This document shows positions 8,151-16,195 of a stretch of DNA of 64,000 nucleotides, piece by piece. A program made the position numbers and the translations under genes. The DNA is from Nesterenkonia sphaerica. GTDB taxonomy: Bacteria > Actinomycetota > Actinomycetes > Actinomycetales > Micrococcaceae. Each line of letters opens with the position of its first letter. The first letter of the stretch is position 1. The DNA lies in NCBI RefSeq assembly GCF_005771565.1, contig NZ_VAWA01000007.1, forward strand, positions 1 to 64,000. Direction: 5' to 3'. The notes under the pieces were generated by a model that had not been told where the DNA came from, did no database searches, and saw only the letters and a program-made list of their open reading frames with translations.

Positions 8151-9530
8151 TTATACGAATGCGTCAGCGAGGCTGAGTGCGTCGTCGATCACATCCAGGC
8201 CGAAGTTCAGGTCATCTGGGGTGATATTGAGCGGAGGGCAGATGTGCAGACGGTTCATGTTCATAAACGGCACCGCACCGTTGCTCCGGCATTGAGCCAT
8301 GATCGCGTTCATGACGGAGGCAGTTTGGCCATAGGGTGCCAGCGGCTCTTTAGTCTCACGGTCGGTCACCAGCTCAATGGCCCAGAACGCCCCGACCCCG
8401 CGAACATCCCCGACGCTGGGGTGCTTCTCCTTGATCTGCGCCAGGCGGGGGGCGAACACTTCCTCACTCAGCCGTTGGACGTGTTCTAGCACGCCTTCCG
8501 TCTCCATGGCTTCGATGGCGGCCACTGCAGCGGCTGCCGCCAGCGGGTGTCCGGAGTAAGTGAGCCCGCCAGGATAAGCCCGGTGAGCAAATGTGGCGTA
8601 GATGGCATCATCCATCACCACCCCGCCCATCGGCACATACCCGGAGTTCACACCCTTGGCGAAGGTGACAATGTCCGGCTCCACATTGAAGTGGTGGTGC
8701 GCGAACCACTTCCCTGCCCGGCCGAAGCCGGCCATGACCTCGTCCAGGATCATCACGATGCCATGCTCATCGCAGAGCTTCCGCACGCCCTCCATGTAGC
8801 CCGGAGGTGGTACGTATATCCCGGCGGTGCCGGGAATCGCCTCCAGCACAATGGCTGCTACCTGATCCCTGCCTTCCAGCATCATCACATCACGCAGGTG
8901 GTTCAGTGCACGCTCGGCCTCCTGCTCCTCGGTCTCCGAGCCGAAGTGGGAGCGGTACGTATATGCCGGGAAGAAATGCACGACGCCGTCGCTGGCCCGG
9001 TCTGAGGCGAACCGCCTGGGATCACCGGTGAGGTTGATCGCCAGGTGCGTACCACCGTGGTACGCCCGGTAGGCAGAGAGCACCTTGTGCCGGCCGGTGT
9101 GCAGCCGGGCCATGCGCACCGCATGCTCATTGGCGTCGGCACCGCCGTTGGTGAAGAAGACGTGGTTGAGGTCATCGGCCAGCCGTTCAGTGATCAGCCG
9201 GGCCGCCTCAGAACGCGCACCGTTGGCGTGCTGGGGCGCGATGGTGCACAGCGCTTCGGCCTGCTCCTGGATCGCCGACACCACTTTGGGGTGCTTGTGA
9301 CCCAAATTGGTGAAGATCAGCTGGGACGCCAGGTCAAGGATCTTCCTGCCCTGGCTGTCCCACATCCAGGAGCCTTCGGCGTCCACCACCGTCATGGGAT
9401 CGATCTGCTCCTGCGCGCTCCAGGAGTGGAATACGTGCTGGCGGTCCAACTCATAGGCCCGGCGGCCGGCCTCCATTTGGGATTCGGTAAGGCGCCCCTC
9501 CGAGGTCTGCGCGGTGGCCATGGTGTTCAT
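8151..9530 (-). CDS. Class III pyridoxal-phosphate aminotransferase (omega-amino acid type)
   Basis: The 459-residue enzyme has class III aminotransferase marks: FFTNGGADANEHAVRMAR, the YHGGTH turn, MILDEVMAGFGR and the PLP lysine in TFAKGVNSGYVP. These enzymes move an omega-amino group, for example from beta-alanine or GABA, to pyruvate or 2-oxoglutarate. The ATG at 9530 is chosen because ACGAGGCACA gives a ribosome site, and because longer readings run into the upstream dehydrogenase gene. The 43-base gap to that gene implies an operon. The product semialdehyde would feed the dehydrogenase. A taurine or putrescine specificity is also possible. Confidence 0.85.
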   Translation of the reverse strand: MNTMATAQTSEGRLTESQMEAGRRAYELDRQHVFHSWSAQEQIDPMTVVDAEGSWMWDSQGRKILDLASQLIFTNLGHKHPKVVSAIQEQAEALCTIAPQHANGARSEAARLITERLADDLNHVFFTNGGADANEHAVRMARLHTGRHKVLSAYRAYHGGTHLAINLTGDPRRFASDRASDGVVHFFPAYTYRSHFGSETEEQEAERALNHLRDVMMLEGRDQVAAIVLEAIPGTAGIYVPPPGYMEGVRKLCDEHGIVMILDEVMAGFGRAGKWFAHHHFNVEPDIVTFAKGVNSGYVPMGGVVMDDAIYATFAHRAYPGGLTYSGHPLAAAAAVAAIEAMETEGVLEHVQRLSEEVFAPRLAQIKEKHPSVGDVRGVGAFWAIELVTDRETKEPLAPYGQTASVMNAIMAQCRSNGAVPFMNMNRLHICPPLNITPDDLNFGLDVIDDALSLADAFV

Positions 9531-9573
9531 TGTGCCTCGTTTCTGCAACGTTCGTAGCGGTGGGGAGGGGTGC

Positions 9574-11058
9574 TCAGTCGTTCTGGGGGAAGCCCAGTTC
9601 CAGTCCGCCCTCGGCGGGGTCGCCCCACCGGGAGGTGACCACCTTGCCGCGGGTGAAGAAGTTGACCCCTTCAGTGCCGTGAGCATGAGAGTCTCCGAAC
9701 AGCGAGTGCTTCCATCCGCCGAAGGAGTAGTAGGCCATGGGGACTGGAATCGGCACATTGATCCCGATCATGCCGACCTGGACCTCCATCTCGAAGTGGC
9801 GGGCTGCGGCGCCGTCGCGAGTGAAGATGGCGGTGCCGTTTCCATAGGGGTTGCTGTTGATCAGCTCCAGCGCCTGGTCATAGTTCTCTGCGCGAACCAC
9901 CGAGAGCACAGGCCCGAAGATCTCATCCCGGTAGGCAGCCATCTGAGAGGTCACCTCATCCAACAGGGTCGGACCGAGGAAGGCGGCCTCCGGTTGGTCA
10001 GCCTCAGACCAGCTGCGCCCATCCACGACCAGTTTGGCACCTTCTGCCTCGGCGCCGTCGACGTAGCCGCGGACTTTGTCCCGGTGGTCACGGGAGATCA
10101 GCGGACCCAGGTCGGGATTATCGCCCTGCATAGTCAGGCCGCGAGTGCGCTCTGCGATTTTCTCCACCAGCTCATCGGCGATATTCCCCACCGCGACCAC
10201 CACCGAGATGGCCATGCAGCGCTCTCCGGCCGAGCCGTAGCCTGCCGAGACTGCACTGTCTGCGGCCTGGTCCAGGTTGGCATCCGGGAGCACCACCATG
10301 TGGTTCTTGGCTCCACCCAGGGCTTGGACGCGCTTGCCGGAAGCGGTGCCGGTCTCGTAAACGTGCTGGGCCACCGGGGTGGACCCCACGAAGGAGATCG
10401 CCTCAATGTCAGGATGGGTCAACAGACCATTGACCGCTTCCTTGCCTCCGTGCAGCACGTTGACCACACCGTCAGGCAGACCTGCCTCCTTCCACAGCTG
10501 AGCCTGCCAGTTGACGGCGCTGGGATCCTTCTCGCTGGGCTTGATGACCACGGTATTCCCTGTGGCCACCGCGATCGGGGTGAACCACATGGGCACCATG
10601 GCTGGGAAGTTGAACGGAGTAATGATCGCCACCGGCCCCAACGGGTGGCGGCCAGAGCGGACATCCACACCAGTCGAGGCGTTCTGCGTGGCAGAGCCTT
10701 TGAGCAGATGCGGGGCATTGCACGCGAATTCCACGACCTCGAGGCCTCGGGTCACCTCGCCGAGGGCATCGGAGTGCACTTTGCCGTGTTCGCGGGTGAT
10801 GATGGCTGCCAGCTCATCCTTCCGAGCATTGAGCAGCTCCCGGTAGCGAAACAGAATCTGGACGCGGCGGGACAGGGAGACAGAGCGCCAGGAGGCGAAA
10901 GCTTCTTTCGCAGCGTTGACAGCCTGGTCGACTTCTGCGGAGGAGGCCAGCGGCACCTGGCTGACCACTTCTCCGGTGGCGGGGTTCTCCACCGCTGCAG
11001 TCTGGGCATCAGCGGGCATGACCTCTTGGCCATTGATCAAGTGCGGTGTGTTCGTCAT
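9574..11058 (-). CDS. mmsA: CoA-acylating methylmalonate/malonate-semialdehyde dehydrogenase
   Basis: The 494-residue protein has the MmsA/IolA pattern. The catalytic cysteine is Cys281 in GSAGERCMA, the cofactor region reads TPFNFPAMVPMWF, and the C-terminus FTRGKVVTSRW is typical. MmsA oxidises methylmalonate or malonate semialdehyde with NAD and CoA to propionyl- or acetyl-CoA plus carbon dioxide. Here it heads a minus-strand unit followed by the aminotransferase, so malonate semialdehyde from beta-alanine is a likely substrate (inference). GGAGGG directly abuts the ATG, an unusually tight spacing. The divergent PucR regulator probably controls it. Confidence 0.9.
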   Translation of the reverse strand: MTNTPHLINGQEVMPADAQTAAVENPATGEVVSQVPLASSAEVDQAVNAAKEAFASWRSVSLSRRVQILFRYRELLNARKDELAAIITREHGKVHSDALGEVTRGLEVVEFACNAPHLLKGSATQNASTGVDVRSGRHPLGPVAIITPFNFPAMVPMWFTPIAVATGNTVVIKPSEKDPSAVNWQAQLWKEAGLPDGVVNVLHGGKEAVNGLLTHPDIEAISFVGSTPVAQHVYETGTASGKRVQALGGAKNHMVVLPDANLDQAADSAVSAGYGSAGERCMAISVVVAVGNIADELVEKIAERTRGLTMQGDNPDLGPLISRDHRDKVRGYVDGAEAEGAKLVVDGRSWSEADQPEAAFLGPTLLDEVTSQMAAYRDEIFGPVLSVVRAENYDQALELINSNPYGNGTAIFTRDGAAARHFEMEVQVGMIGINVPIPVPMAYYSFGGWKHSLFGDSHAHGTEGVNFFTRGKVVTSRWGDPAEGGLELGFPQND

Positions 11059-11087
11059 CCCTCCATCATCAACCCGCTATGAGTGCG

Positions 11088-11098
11088 GTCACAGTGAC
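11088..11098. promoter_or_regulatory. Palindrome between mmsA and pucR-type regulator
   Basis: GTCACAGTGAC is a perfect 11-bp palindrome in the 84-base divergent spacer. It is a candidate operator for the adjacent PucR-family protein. The function is inferred from position only. Confidence 0.35.
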
Positions 11099-11142
11099 AA
11101 GATGTTCGTATCTCCCAGCAATTTCTTCCATACTGTAAAGCT

Positions 11143-12480
11143 ATGAGCGACACTGGCGAGGCGGGACATGTACGGGTCTCCGATGTGTTGGCGCTGCGTT
11201 CATTCCAAGAGGCCGAGTGGCAGCTGCTCACCCCGCGGGCGGCACTGACCTCCCCGGTGCGCTGGGTGCACACCATTGATGACCCACGGCCTGCCGCCCT
11301 GCTGCAGGGCAAAGAGTTTGTGTTCTCGACGCTGTCGCGATTCACCGAGGACACCGAAGATCTCGAGGAGCCCTTGGGCATCTTCTTGGCCGAGCTGGAC
11401 TCCGTGCCCGTCTCAGCACTGGCAGTCGAAGTCCTGGCGGACCGGCCAAGGCTGCGCGAAGCTCTGCACGCCGTCGCCCTAGAGCGCTATTCCGGTGGAG
11501 CAGACCCGCTGCCGATTGTGCTGTTCACCGAACAGGTGCGATTTGTCGATATCACTGAAGACGTTCACCAGCTGCTGATGGCCCGGCATCTTGCTGACGA
11601 GTCTGACCGAGAGTCCGCTGACCCATTGTTCGAGGTCTCAACTCAGCTGATCCAAGAGGTGCTCAGTGGACACCTGTCCTCGGCGGAGCAGGTGAACCAG
11701 CGGGCGCAACCGCTAGGATTGGCTGGTGCCGCAGAGTACCGCTCCCTTATGCTGCGGCTGCGTACTACAGCTCGCCGCGGTTCGGCCGCTCGCCTGGGTC
11801 CCGCCGGACGGACCCGCACCAAGCACGTCACCGTCAACGCCGTCCGCACTGCGGCCTCCGAGACCCATACCAGAGCGCTTGTGGGCCAATCTTCCGACAG
11901 CGACATCGGGATCGTGCTGGCGTTGGACACGCGAGAGCCGTACAGATCAGAAACAGACTTCTGCCGGGCGTTGGGCCGCGCAGTAGCGAAGAGTCGAAGC
12001 TCAGGAGTAGTTCCGACTTTCGAGGTCGCCGCCGGTGAGCCGAGTGCCTCAATGCTGAGGGCGATTACTGAGCTGGACTCCGCGCAGCAGGTGCTGCACA
12101 GCCTGGAGCGAATCCTGCCCCGGGCGGAGCGCTTCGCCGGCTGGGGAGCGGCAGCTGCTGAGCGGGGCTTCTGGCGGGCTGCCGATCTGGGAGTGCTCGG
12201 GCTATTGGCACGCGTGGAGGATCCGGGTGCCATCAACTGGTTCGTCTCAGCGCAGCTGGGACCGCTTGCCGGACCCGACGCCGAAGAACTGCGTGCGGTG
12301 ATCCGAGCCGTGGCCTCCCCCACCCAAAGCAAGTCGGAAGTCGCCGCCCACCTGGGGATCAGCAGACCCACGCTGTACGCGCGGCTGCGCCGGGTGGAGC
12401 GCCTCATCGGTCATGAGCTCACCGATGAGGTCATCCATACCCTGCACCTGGCACTGTTGACCGAAGACCTGCACTGCTGA
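11143..12480 (+). CDS. PucR-family transcriptional regulator
   Basis: The 445-residue protein begins with the PucR ligand-sensing domain (about residues 8-130). It ends with the PucR C-terminal helix-turn-helix, where SEVAAHLGISRPTLYARLRRV is the recognition region near residues 405-425. PucR regulators sense small metabolites and usually control adjacent catabolic operons. Divergent transcription from mmsA makes that operon the probable target. TACTGT six bases before the ATG could be a -10 element of a leaderless transcript. Effector unknown. Confidence 0.85.
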   Translation: MSDTGEAGHVRVSDVLALRSFQEAEWQLLTPRAALTSPVRWVHTIDDPRPAALLQGKEFVFSTLSRFTEDTEDLEEPLGIFLAELDSVPVSALAVEVLADRPRLREALHAVALERYSGGADPLPIVLFTEQVRFVDITEDVHQLLMARHLADESDRESADPLFEVSTQLIQEVLSGHLSSAEQVNQRAQPLGLAGAAEYRSLMLRLRTTARRGSAARLGPAGRTRTKHVTVNAVRTAASETHTRALVGQSSDSDIGIVLALDTREPYRSETDFCRALGRAVAKSRSSGVVPTFEVAAGEPSASMLRAITELDSAQQVLHSLERILPRAERFAGWGAAAAERGFWRAADLGVLGLLARVEDPGAINWFVSAQLGPLAGPDAEELRAVIRAVASPTQSKSEVAAHLGISRPTLYARLRRVERLIGHELTDEVIHTLHLALLTEDLHC

Positions 12481-12735
12481 GCTGAAGTATCGGCCCCATG
12501 CTCCTCCAGACAGTCGATTATCATCGCTAAACTCTCGGGCGGCTTGTGAGGCGCTGATGAGCCACTTATGAACCCGTTTCAGCCTTGCGCCGGATGGGTT
12601 CATCTGAGTAAGCCGTAGGATCTCCTCTCCGGCCTTCTCCCCCAGCATGGCCAGGGTTGCACTTGTATCTGAAATGCAATACTGTTGCATATGTAACCAT
12701 GGGTTGCATGTGCGACCGAATGAAGGAATGAAGCC
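12481..12735. other. Intergenic segment with possible minus-strand gene remnant
   Basis: No complete gene is seen. On the minus strand about 60 codons (roughly 12660 down to 12490) read like a structured protein fragment, for example LGEKAGEEILRL and RVHKWLISASQAAREF. I do not recognise it, and the frame runs into the regulator gene. It may be a decayed gene. The right end holds the toxin-antitoxin promoter region. Confidence 0.3.
12675..12710 (+). promoter_or_regulatory. Candidate operator of the toxin-antitoxin pair
   Basis: TGCAA and TTGCA form a perfect inverted repeat with a 5-base spacer at 12675-12689. A further TTGCA follows at 12704, 19 bases after the first. Repeated half-sites directly before an antitoxin gene suggest autoregulation by the antitoxin's helix-turn-helix domain. 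Confidence 0.4.
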
Positions 12736-13170
12736 ATGAACACGATTCTGCGTACTAACAGTGAGCAGGTCCTCGCCTCTCAGGAAGAAATGAATCAAGC
12801 ACGTGAGTTGGTTGGCGCTTTTACTGACGAAACACGCATGAGTCTCGAGTCGCACGGCGGGGCTACGCAGCTGCCGCCAGGGCTCTCGCGCATAATTTGC
12901 CAGATAGTACGTGTACTCGCCGAAGGCCGTACTGTCACTGTAGGGTCACTGCCTCCTGAGTTGACCACTACTGGAGCGGCACAAATCTTGGGCATTTCGC
13001 GTCCAACTTTGATGAAACTGATCAAAAGCGGAGAGATTAAAGCTCACAAAGTGGGCTCTCATACACGACTCCATACTGAGGACGTCATTTCAGCTCGGCG
13101 AGCTCGCCGAGACCGCCAGCGTCAAGCGCTTGATAAGCTCCGCGACTTTGAAGATGAGCTCGGCATTTAG
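12736..13170 (+). CDS. Excisionase-type helix-turn-helix antitoxin
   Basis: The 144-residue protein has an N-terminal half without recognisable motifs. Residues 75-125 form a MerR/excisionase-like DNA-binding domain (TTGAAQILGISRPTLMKLI, then HKVGSHTRLHTEDV). A charged C-terminal tail rich in Arg, Asp and Glu would fit toxin wrapping. This family often pairs with PIN-domain toxins, and one follows 34 bases downstream. The likely role is repression of its own promoter and neutralisation of the toxin. Base composition is lower in GC than the core genes around it, suggesting acquisition. Start ATG at 12736. Confidence 0.7.
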   Translation: MNTILRTNSEQVLASQEEMNQARELVGAFTDETRMSLESHGGATQLPPGLSRIICQIVRVLAEGRTVTVGSLPPELTTTGAAQILGISRPTLMKLIKSGEIKAHKVGSHTRLHTEDVISARRARRDRQRQALDKLRDFEDELGI

Positions 13171-13204
13171 TTGTCGGTAAGAGAGCTATCGATACTCTGA
13201 GGAG

Positions 13205-13804
13205 ATGCCAGGTCCTCAGATCGTTCTCGTTGACGCCAGCGTGTTCTTTTCTCGAACATTGCGAGATTGGGTTTGCCTTCTTCAATCCAGCTCCATCGGG
13301 GAGACCTTTAAGGGTTGCTGGACCGAGGACATCATGTCCGAGACTATATACAAAGTGCGACGTAAGTACCCTAGCCTCTCGGGAGGCCAGCTCACACAGA
13401 TCCGGCGTGGTATCGAGGAGGCCTTTGAGGGCGGGAAAATTGAAGATTACGAGATTGACCCAAATTTCTTGGGCAGCGACCAGTTCGATGCGCATCTTCA
13501 CTCTGCCGCTGTAGCTCGAGGCGCTACGATAATTCTGACTTCCAACCGCGAGGATCTCTTGCCCGAAAATCGTAACGCCGACGAGTTGCCCTATGAGATC
13601 TACACTCCGGATGAGTTCTTCATTCTCCTAGATGACTCCGCCTCCGAAATTGTTCGAGAGGTCATCTCGAAGCAGCTTGAGTACTTTATGAAGAAACATC
13701 AGGAAGTCGATCTCCCTGGCCGGTTACGCGAAGCAAAGGCCCCGCAGTTTGCCCTTCGTGTAGCCCAGCACTTACAGACGATCCCCCTCCCAAGAATGAA
13801 GTGA
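13205..13804 (+). CDS. PIN-domain ribonuclease toxin
   Basis: The 199-residue protein opens with the PIN-domain strand VLVDASVFF, carrying the first catalytic Asp. It continues with SDQFDAHLHSAAVARGATII and LTSNREDL, the later acidic and Asn/Asp positions of the PIN fold. PIN toxins cleave tRNA, rRNA or mRNA to arrest growth. It is longer than classic VapC (about 130 residues), with a helical C-terminal extension of about 60 residues. The GGAG ribosome site touches the ATG without a spacer. An in-frame stop just upstream rules out an earlier start, so weak or coupled translation is implied, fitting a toxin. Confidence 0.7.
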   Translation: MPGPQIVLVDASVFFSRTLRDWVCLLQSSSIGETFKGCWTEDIMSETIYKVRRKYPSLSGGQLTQIRRGIEEAFEGGKIEDYEIDPNFLGSDQFDAHLHSAAVARGATIILTSNREDLLPENRNADELPYEIYTPDEFFILLDDSASEIVREVISKQLEYFMKKHQEVDLPGRLREAKAPQFALRVAQHLQTIPLPRMK

Positions 13805-13819
13805 GCAACCTTGCCAAGT

Positions 13820-14011
13820 TCACGTTGCTTCAATGCAGTTCCCTCTAGGACCGGGACGGCCATCCCCGCCACCTGCCCCGGTGATTCCGTGAGCACCGAC
13901 CACACCTCGGCCCCGGGCCACATGCCGCCGGGAACCTCCCGGGATCTCCGCGATCTGCCAGTACGAACGGGATTCCAGCAACAAGGAGGTGACCGTCCTG
14001 CAATCAGCCAT
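13820..14011 (-). pseudogene. Remnant of an IS21-family transposase (IstA N-terminus)
   Basis: Reading leftward from the ATG at 14011, the translation begins MADCRTVTSLLLESRSYWQ and continues through SRRHVARGRGVVGAHGIT. This resembles the N-terminal helix-turn-helix of actinobacterial IstA proteins. After GIT the match appears to move to another frame (GQVAGM), then stops. No catalytic core remains, so this is a decayed fragment. It overlaps no other gene and lies next to the toxin-antitoxin pair. Confidence 0.45.
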
Positions 14012-14281
14012 GATGGCCTGCTTCCATAAATTTGAAGGACAGCATCGCCGACTGACGCCACCGCCCATCAGCAGGCCACAATCGCTACCGTGTCCTCAGA
14101 ACAGCGCTTCCAACTCTGCAGACTCCGTGCCGCAGGCGCTCCAAGCGATTCGCAGAGGCTTAGAGTCACATTCTGGTTACCGCGTCGCTCGCCTCGGTCG
14201 CCGTCGGTGGGACACGATGTGTTGGAACGCAGAGAGGTTATTAGCGCTCCCCATGGCGGCATGTCCCGGACAGCAACAGCG
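14012..14281. other. Intergenic segment without recognisable gene
   Basis: Short frames exist on both strands, but none has a recognisable motif, ribosome site or consistent coding character. It separates the IS21 remnant from sbtB and may be more decayed mobile DNA. Confidence 0.4.
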
Positions 14282-14584
14282 TCAGAATTTCTCGGGCCGC
14301 AGAACTTCCACATCGGCGATGAAAAGGATCATGGCGTAGTCCTGGTAGTACCGATCATGCAGCAGCGCGGCCAGGGACCGGGCGGTCTCGGCATCGCAGA
14401 CCACCTCCACCCGGATGTTGGCACTGGCCGGCCAGCCGGCGTCGCGGACCCCATGATCACCTTTACCGCGGGCATCGGTGACGGTGTAGCCGTGCGCGCC
14501 GCTGCGGTCGATCTCCCGAATCAGCGTTGATTCCAGGGCAGCCTCAGTGACAATGGTCAACAGTTTCTTGGGGTACGAGTTCAT
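14282..14584 (-). CDS. sbtB: PII-like signalling protein SbtB
   Basis: The 100-residue protein fits the SbtB branch of the PII superfamily. Its start (MNSYPKKLLTIVTEAALE) is followed by a T-loop region VTDARGKGDHGVRDAG at about residues 35-50 and a second beta-alpha-beta half. SbtB binds adenine nucleotides (cAMP, AMP, ADP in cyanobacteria) and controls the SbtA transporter. The cyanobacterial C-terminal Cys-containing extension is absent. AAGGAGG lies 6 bases before the ATG and overlaps the end of sbtA, so the two are co-transcribed and probably coupled. Confidence 0.8.
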   Translation of the reverse strand: MNSYPKKLLTIVTEAALESTLIREIDRSGAHGYTVTDARGKGDHGVRDAGWPASANIRVEVVCDAETARSLAALLHDRYYQDYAMILFIADVEVLRPEKF

Positions 14585-14599
14585 CAGTTGCCTCCTTGT

Positions 14600-15529
14600 T
14601 CAGCCTAGTGCCCAGGCGGCCATGGCGTGGTAGATGGGGATGCCGATCAGGACGTTGAAGGGGAAGGTCACTCCCAGGGCGGCTGCTAGTGACAAGGTGG
14701 GGTTGGCCTCTGGGACCGAGATGCGCATGGCCGCTGGCACTGCGATATAGGAAGCGCTGGCCGCCAGTGTGGCCAAGATGACGGTACCCCCAAGGGAGAG
14801 ACCCAGCATCCATGCTGTTGCGATACCCAAGACAGACGAGAACAGCGGCATGGCGATGCCGAAACCCACCAGGAACACCCCGTAACGGCGCAGGCCGGTC
14901 AGCTGAGCGGCAGTGATGAGTCCCATTTCAAGCAGGAACAGGGCCAGAATCCCTTTGAACAGGTCCATGAACAGCGGCTCCAGGGGCTCCACACCGACCG
15001 GCCCGGCGGCCCACCCAATGAACAGTCCGCCCAGCAGCAGCACAATGCCTTTTCCGAGGAACACCTCGTGCACCACCGAACCCCACCGGGTGGAGCGTGA
15101 GACGCCTCTGGCCAGAATGATGCCGACGATGATCGCCGGGACCTCCATGAGCACCAGCAGCAGCGGCATGTGCTCTTCGAAGGAGACCTGGCGGCTGCCC
15201 AGGTAGGCCACTGCCACGGCGTAGGTGCCGACGCTGACCGAACCGTAGTGGGCGGCGATGGACGCCGCGTCCGCACGCTGCAGGCGTCCCAGTTTCCGCA
15301 GGATCGGAAAGGCCAGCAGTGCCAGGACGAAGCCCAGCGCCACCACCGCCACCATCTGCGGAAGCAGCTGGCCGAGAGGCTGCTTCGCCAGCTCGATGCC
15401 GCCCTTGAGCCCGATGGCCAGCAACAGCACGATGGTGACAAACTCGTAGACCGCCGCAGGCAGCCGAAGCTCCGAACGCAGCAGTCCGGCCGTGATGCCC
15501 AGCACGAAGAAAAGTATGACGGGATCCAT
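14600..15529 (-). CDS. sbtA: SbtA-type sodium-dependent bicarbonate transporter
   Basis: The roughly 309-residue membrane protein has about ten helices in two inverted halves and SbtA-like segments (MDPVILFFVLGITAGLLRSE, AAHYGSVSVGTYAVA, ASASYIAVPAAMR). In cyanobacteria SbtA takes up bicarbonate with sodium. In a heterotrophic actinobacterium it could supply carboxylases or balance pH. The start MDPVILFF fits the family; upstream residues look unrelated. It is followed 15 bases later by sbtB and faces a divergent regulator. Confidence 0.85.
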   Translation of the reverse strand: MDPVILFFVLGITAGLLRSELRLPAAVYEFVTIVLLLAIGLKGGIELAKQPLGQLLPQMVAVVALGFVLALLAFPILRKLGRLQRADAASIAAHYGSVSVGTYAVAVAYLGSRQVSFEEHMPLLLVLMEVPAIIVGIILARGVSRSTRWGSVVHEVFLGKGIVLLLGGLFIGWAAGPVGVEPLEPLFMDLFKGILALFLLEMGLITAAQLTGLRRYGVFLVGFGIAMPLFSSVLGIATAWMLGLSLGGTVILATLAASASYIAVPAAMRISVPEANPTLSLAAALGVTFPFNVLIGIPIYHAMAAWALG

Positions 15530-15608
15530 GATGCCGGTGAGTCCTTCCCAGAAGTGGTGTTCGCAGGTGCGAGGCCAGCGGCAGCCCCACCAAGGAGCAA
15601 GGATACAC

Positions 15609-15634
15609 GACATTTGTTTCATGCATCGAATGTC
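15609..15634. promoter_or_regulatory. Inverted repeat between sbtA and its divergent regulator
   Basis: GACATT at 15609 and AATGTC at 15629 are inverted repeats separated by 14 bases. Their position in the spacer just before the regulator's ATG makes an operator plausible. Not proven. Confidence 0.35.
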
Positions 15635-15655
15635 ATATATCGGCTATGCTGAAGT

Positions 15656-15937
15656 ATGACCGACTGGACCTTCCTGACCAACCATGCCCATGTGCTCATC
15701 TGCGTGGCCCGGGACCCCGGCATGCTGGTCCGCGAAATCGCTCAGCAGGTGGGCATCACCGAACGCGCAGCACAGCGCATCCTGGCAGATCTGATTGCGG
15801 AGGGGTACTTGGACCGGGAACGTGACGGGCGCCGGAACCGGTATGTGGTCCACCCGGAGCTGCCCCTGCGGCACCCGCTGGAGCGGCATCACCGGGTGGG
15901 TGAGCTGCTCACCGCTCTCAACGCGAAGACGACCTAA
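15656..15937 (+). CDS. Winged helix-turn-helix transcriptional regulator
   Basis: The 93-residue one-domain protein contains a winged-helix fold (LVREIAQQVGITERAAQRILADLIAEGYL with wing RERDGRRNRY). It resembles short MarR/ArsR-type regulators. No metal-binding or effector domain is visible. It is divergent from sbtA across a spacer with an inverted repeat, so control of sbtAB is the natural hypothesis. Confidence 0.75.
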   Translation: MTDWTFLTNHAHVLICVARDPGMLVREIAQQVGITERAAQRILADLIAEGYLDRERDGRRNRYVVHPELPLRHPLERHHRVGELLTALNAKTT

Positions 15938-15959
15938 AGCATGCGCGCAGCACGAGGCT

Positions 15960-15975
15960 CCCCTGACTTCAGGGG
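15960..15975. terminator. Short GC-rich hairpin, possible terminator
   Basis: CCCCTGA and TCAGGGG are perfect complements with a 2-base loop. It lies between two converging genes. There is no T-tract, so function is uncertain. Confidence 0.3.
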
Positions 15976-16057
15976 CGGGGCGGGGCTGGGCGCAGCGCGG
16001 GGGGCAGAGCTTGGCACGGCGCAGGGGCGCATGCGGCGCTGCGAGAGCGGAGGAATG

Positions 16058-16195
16058 TCAGTTTTGGGGCGGATCGTTCCGCTGGGCTCGGCGTGCGGCG
16101 TTCTTCCGGTTGTTGACCATAATTGAGCCCAGGAACACCAGCAGCATGACGGTCACGCCCACCAGGAGCACTGCTGTGAGCTGTAACGCAGTCAT
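16058..16195 (-). CDS. Small single-helix membrane protein (45 aa), translationally coupled
   Basis: This 45-residue frame begins MTALQLTAVLLVGVTVMLL, with one membrane helix at about residues 5-26. A basic, polar tail follows (NNRKNAARRAQRND). Its ATG overlaps the stop of the preceding membrane-anchored gene by one base (TGATG), strong evidence of coupled translation. The function is unknown. It probably sits in the membrane with a positively charged cytoplasmic tail and may act with the upstream protein. Confidence 0.6.
   Translation of the reverse strand: MTALQLTAVLLVGVTVMLLVFLGSIMVNNRKNAARRAQRNDPPQN

Noticed and set aside
9514-11082. Long plus-strand reading frame of about 522 codons
   Set aside because: It is the antisense of the aminotransferase and mmsA genes, has no recognisable motif, and reflects high-GC codon bias.
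13811-14029. Plus-strand 72-codon frame after the toxin gene
   Set aside because: No ribosome site or motif; it overlaps the better supported IS21 remnant on the other strand.
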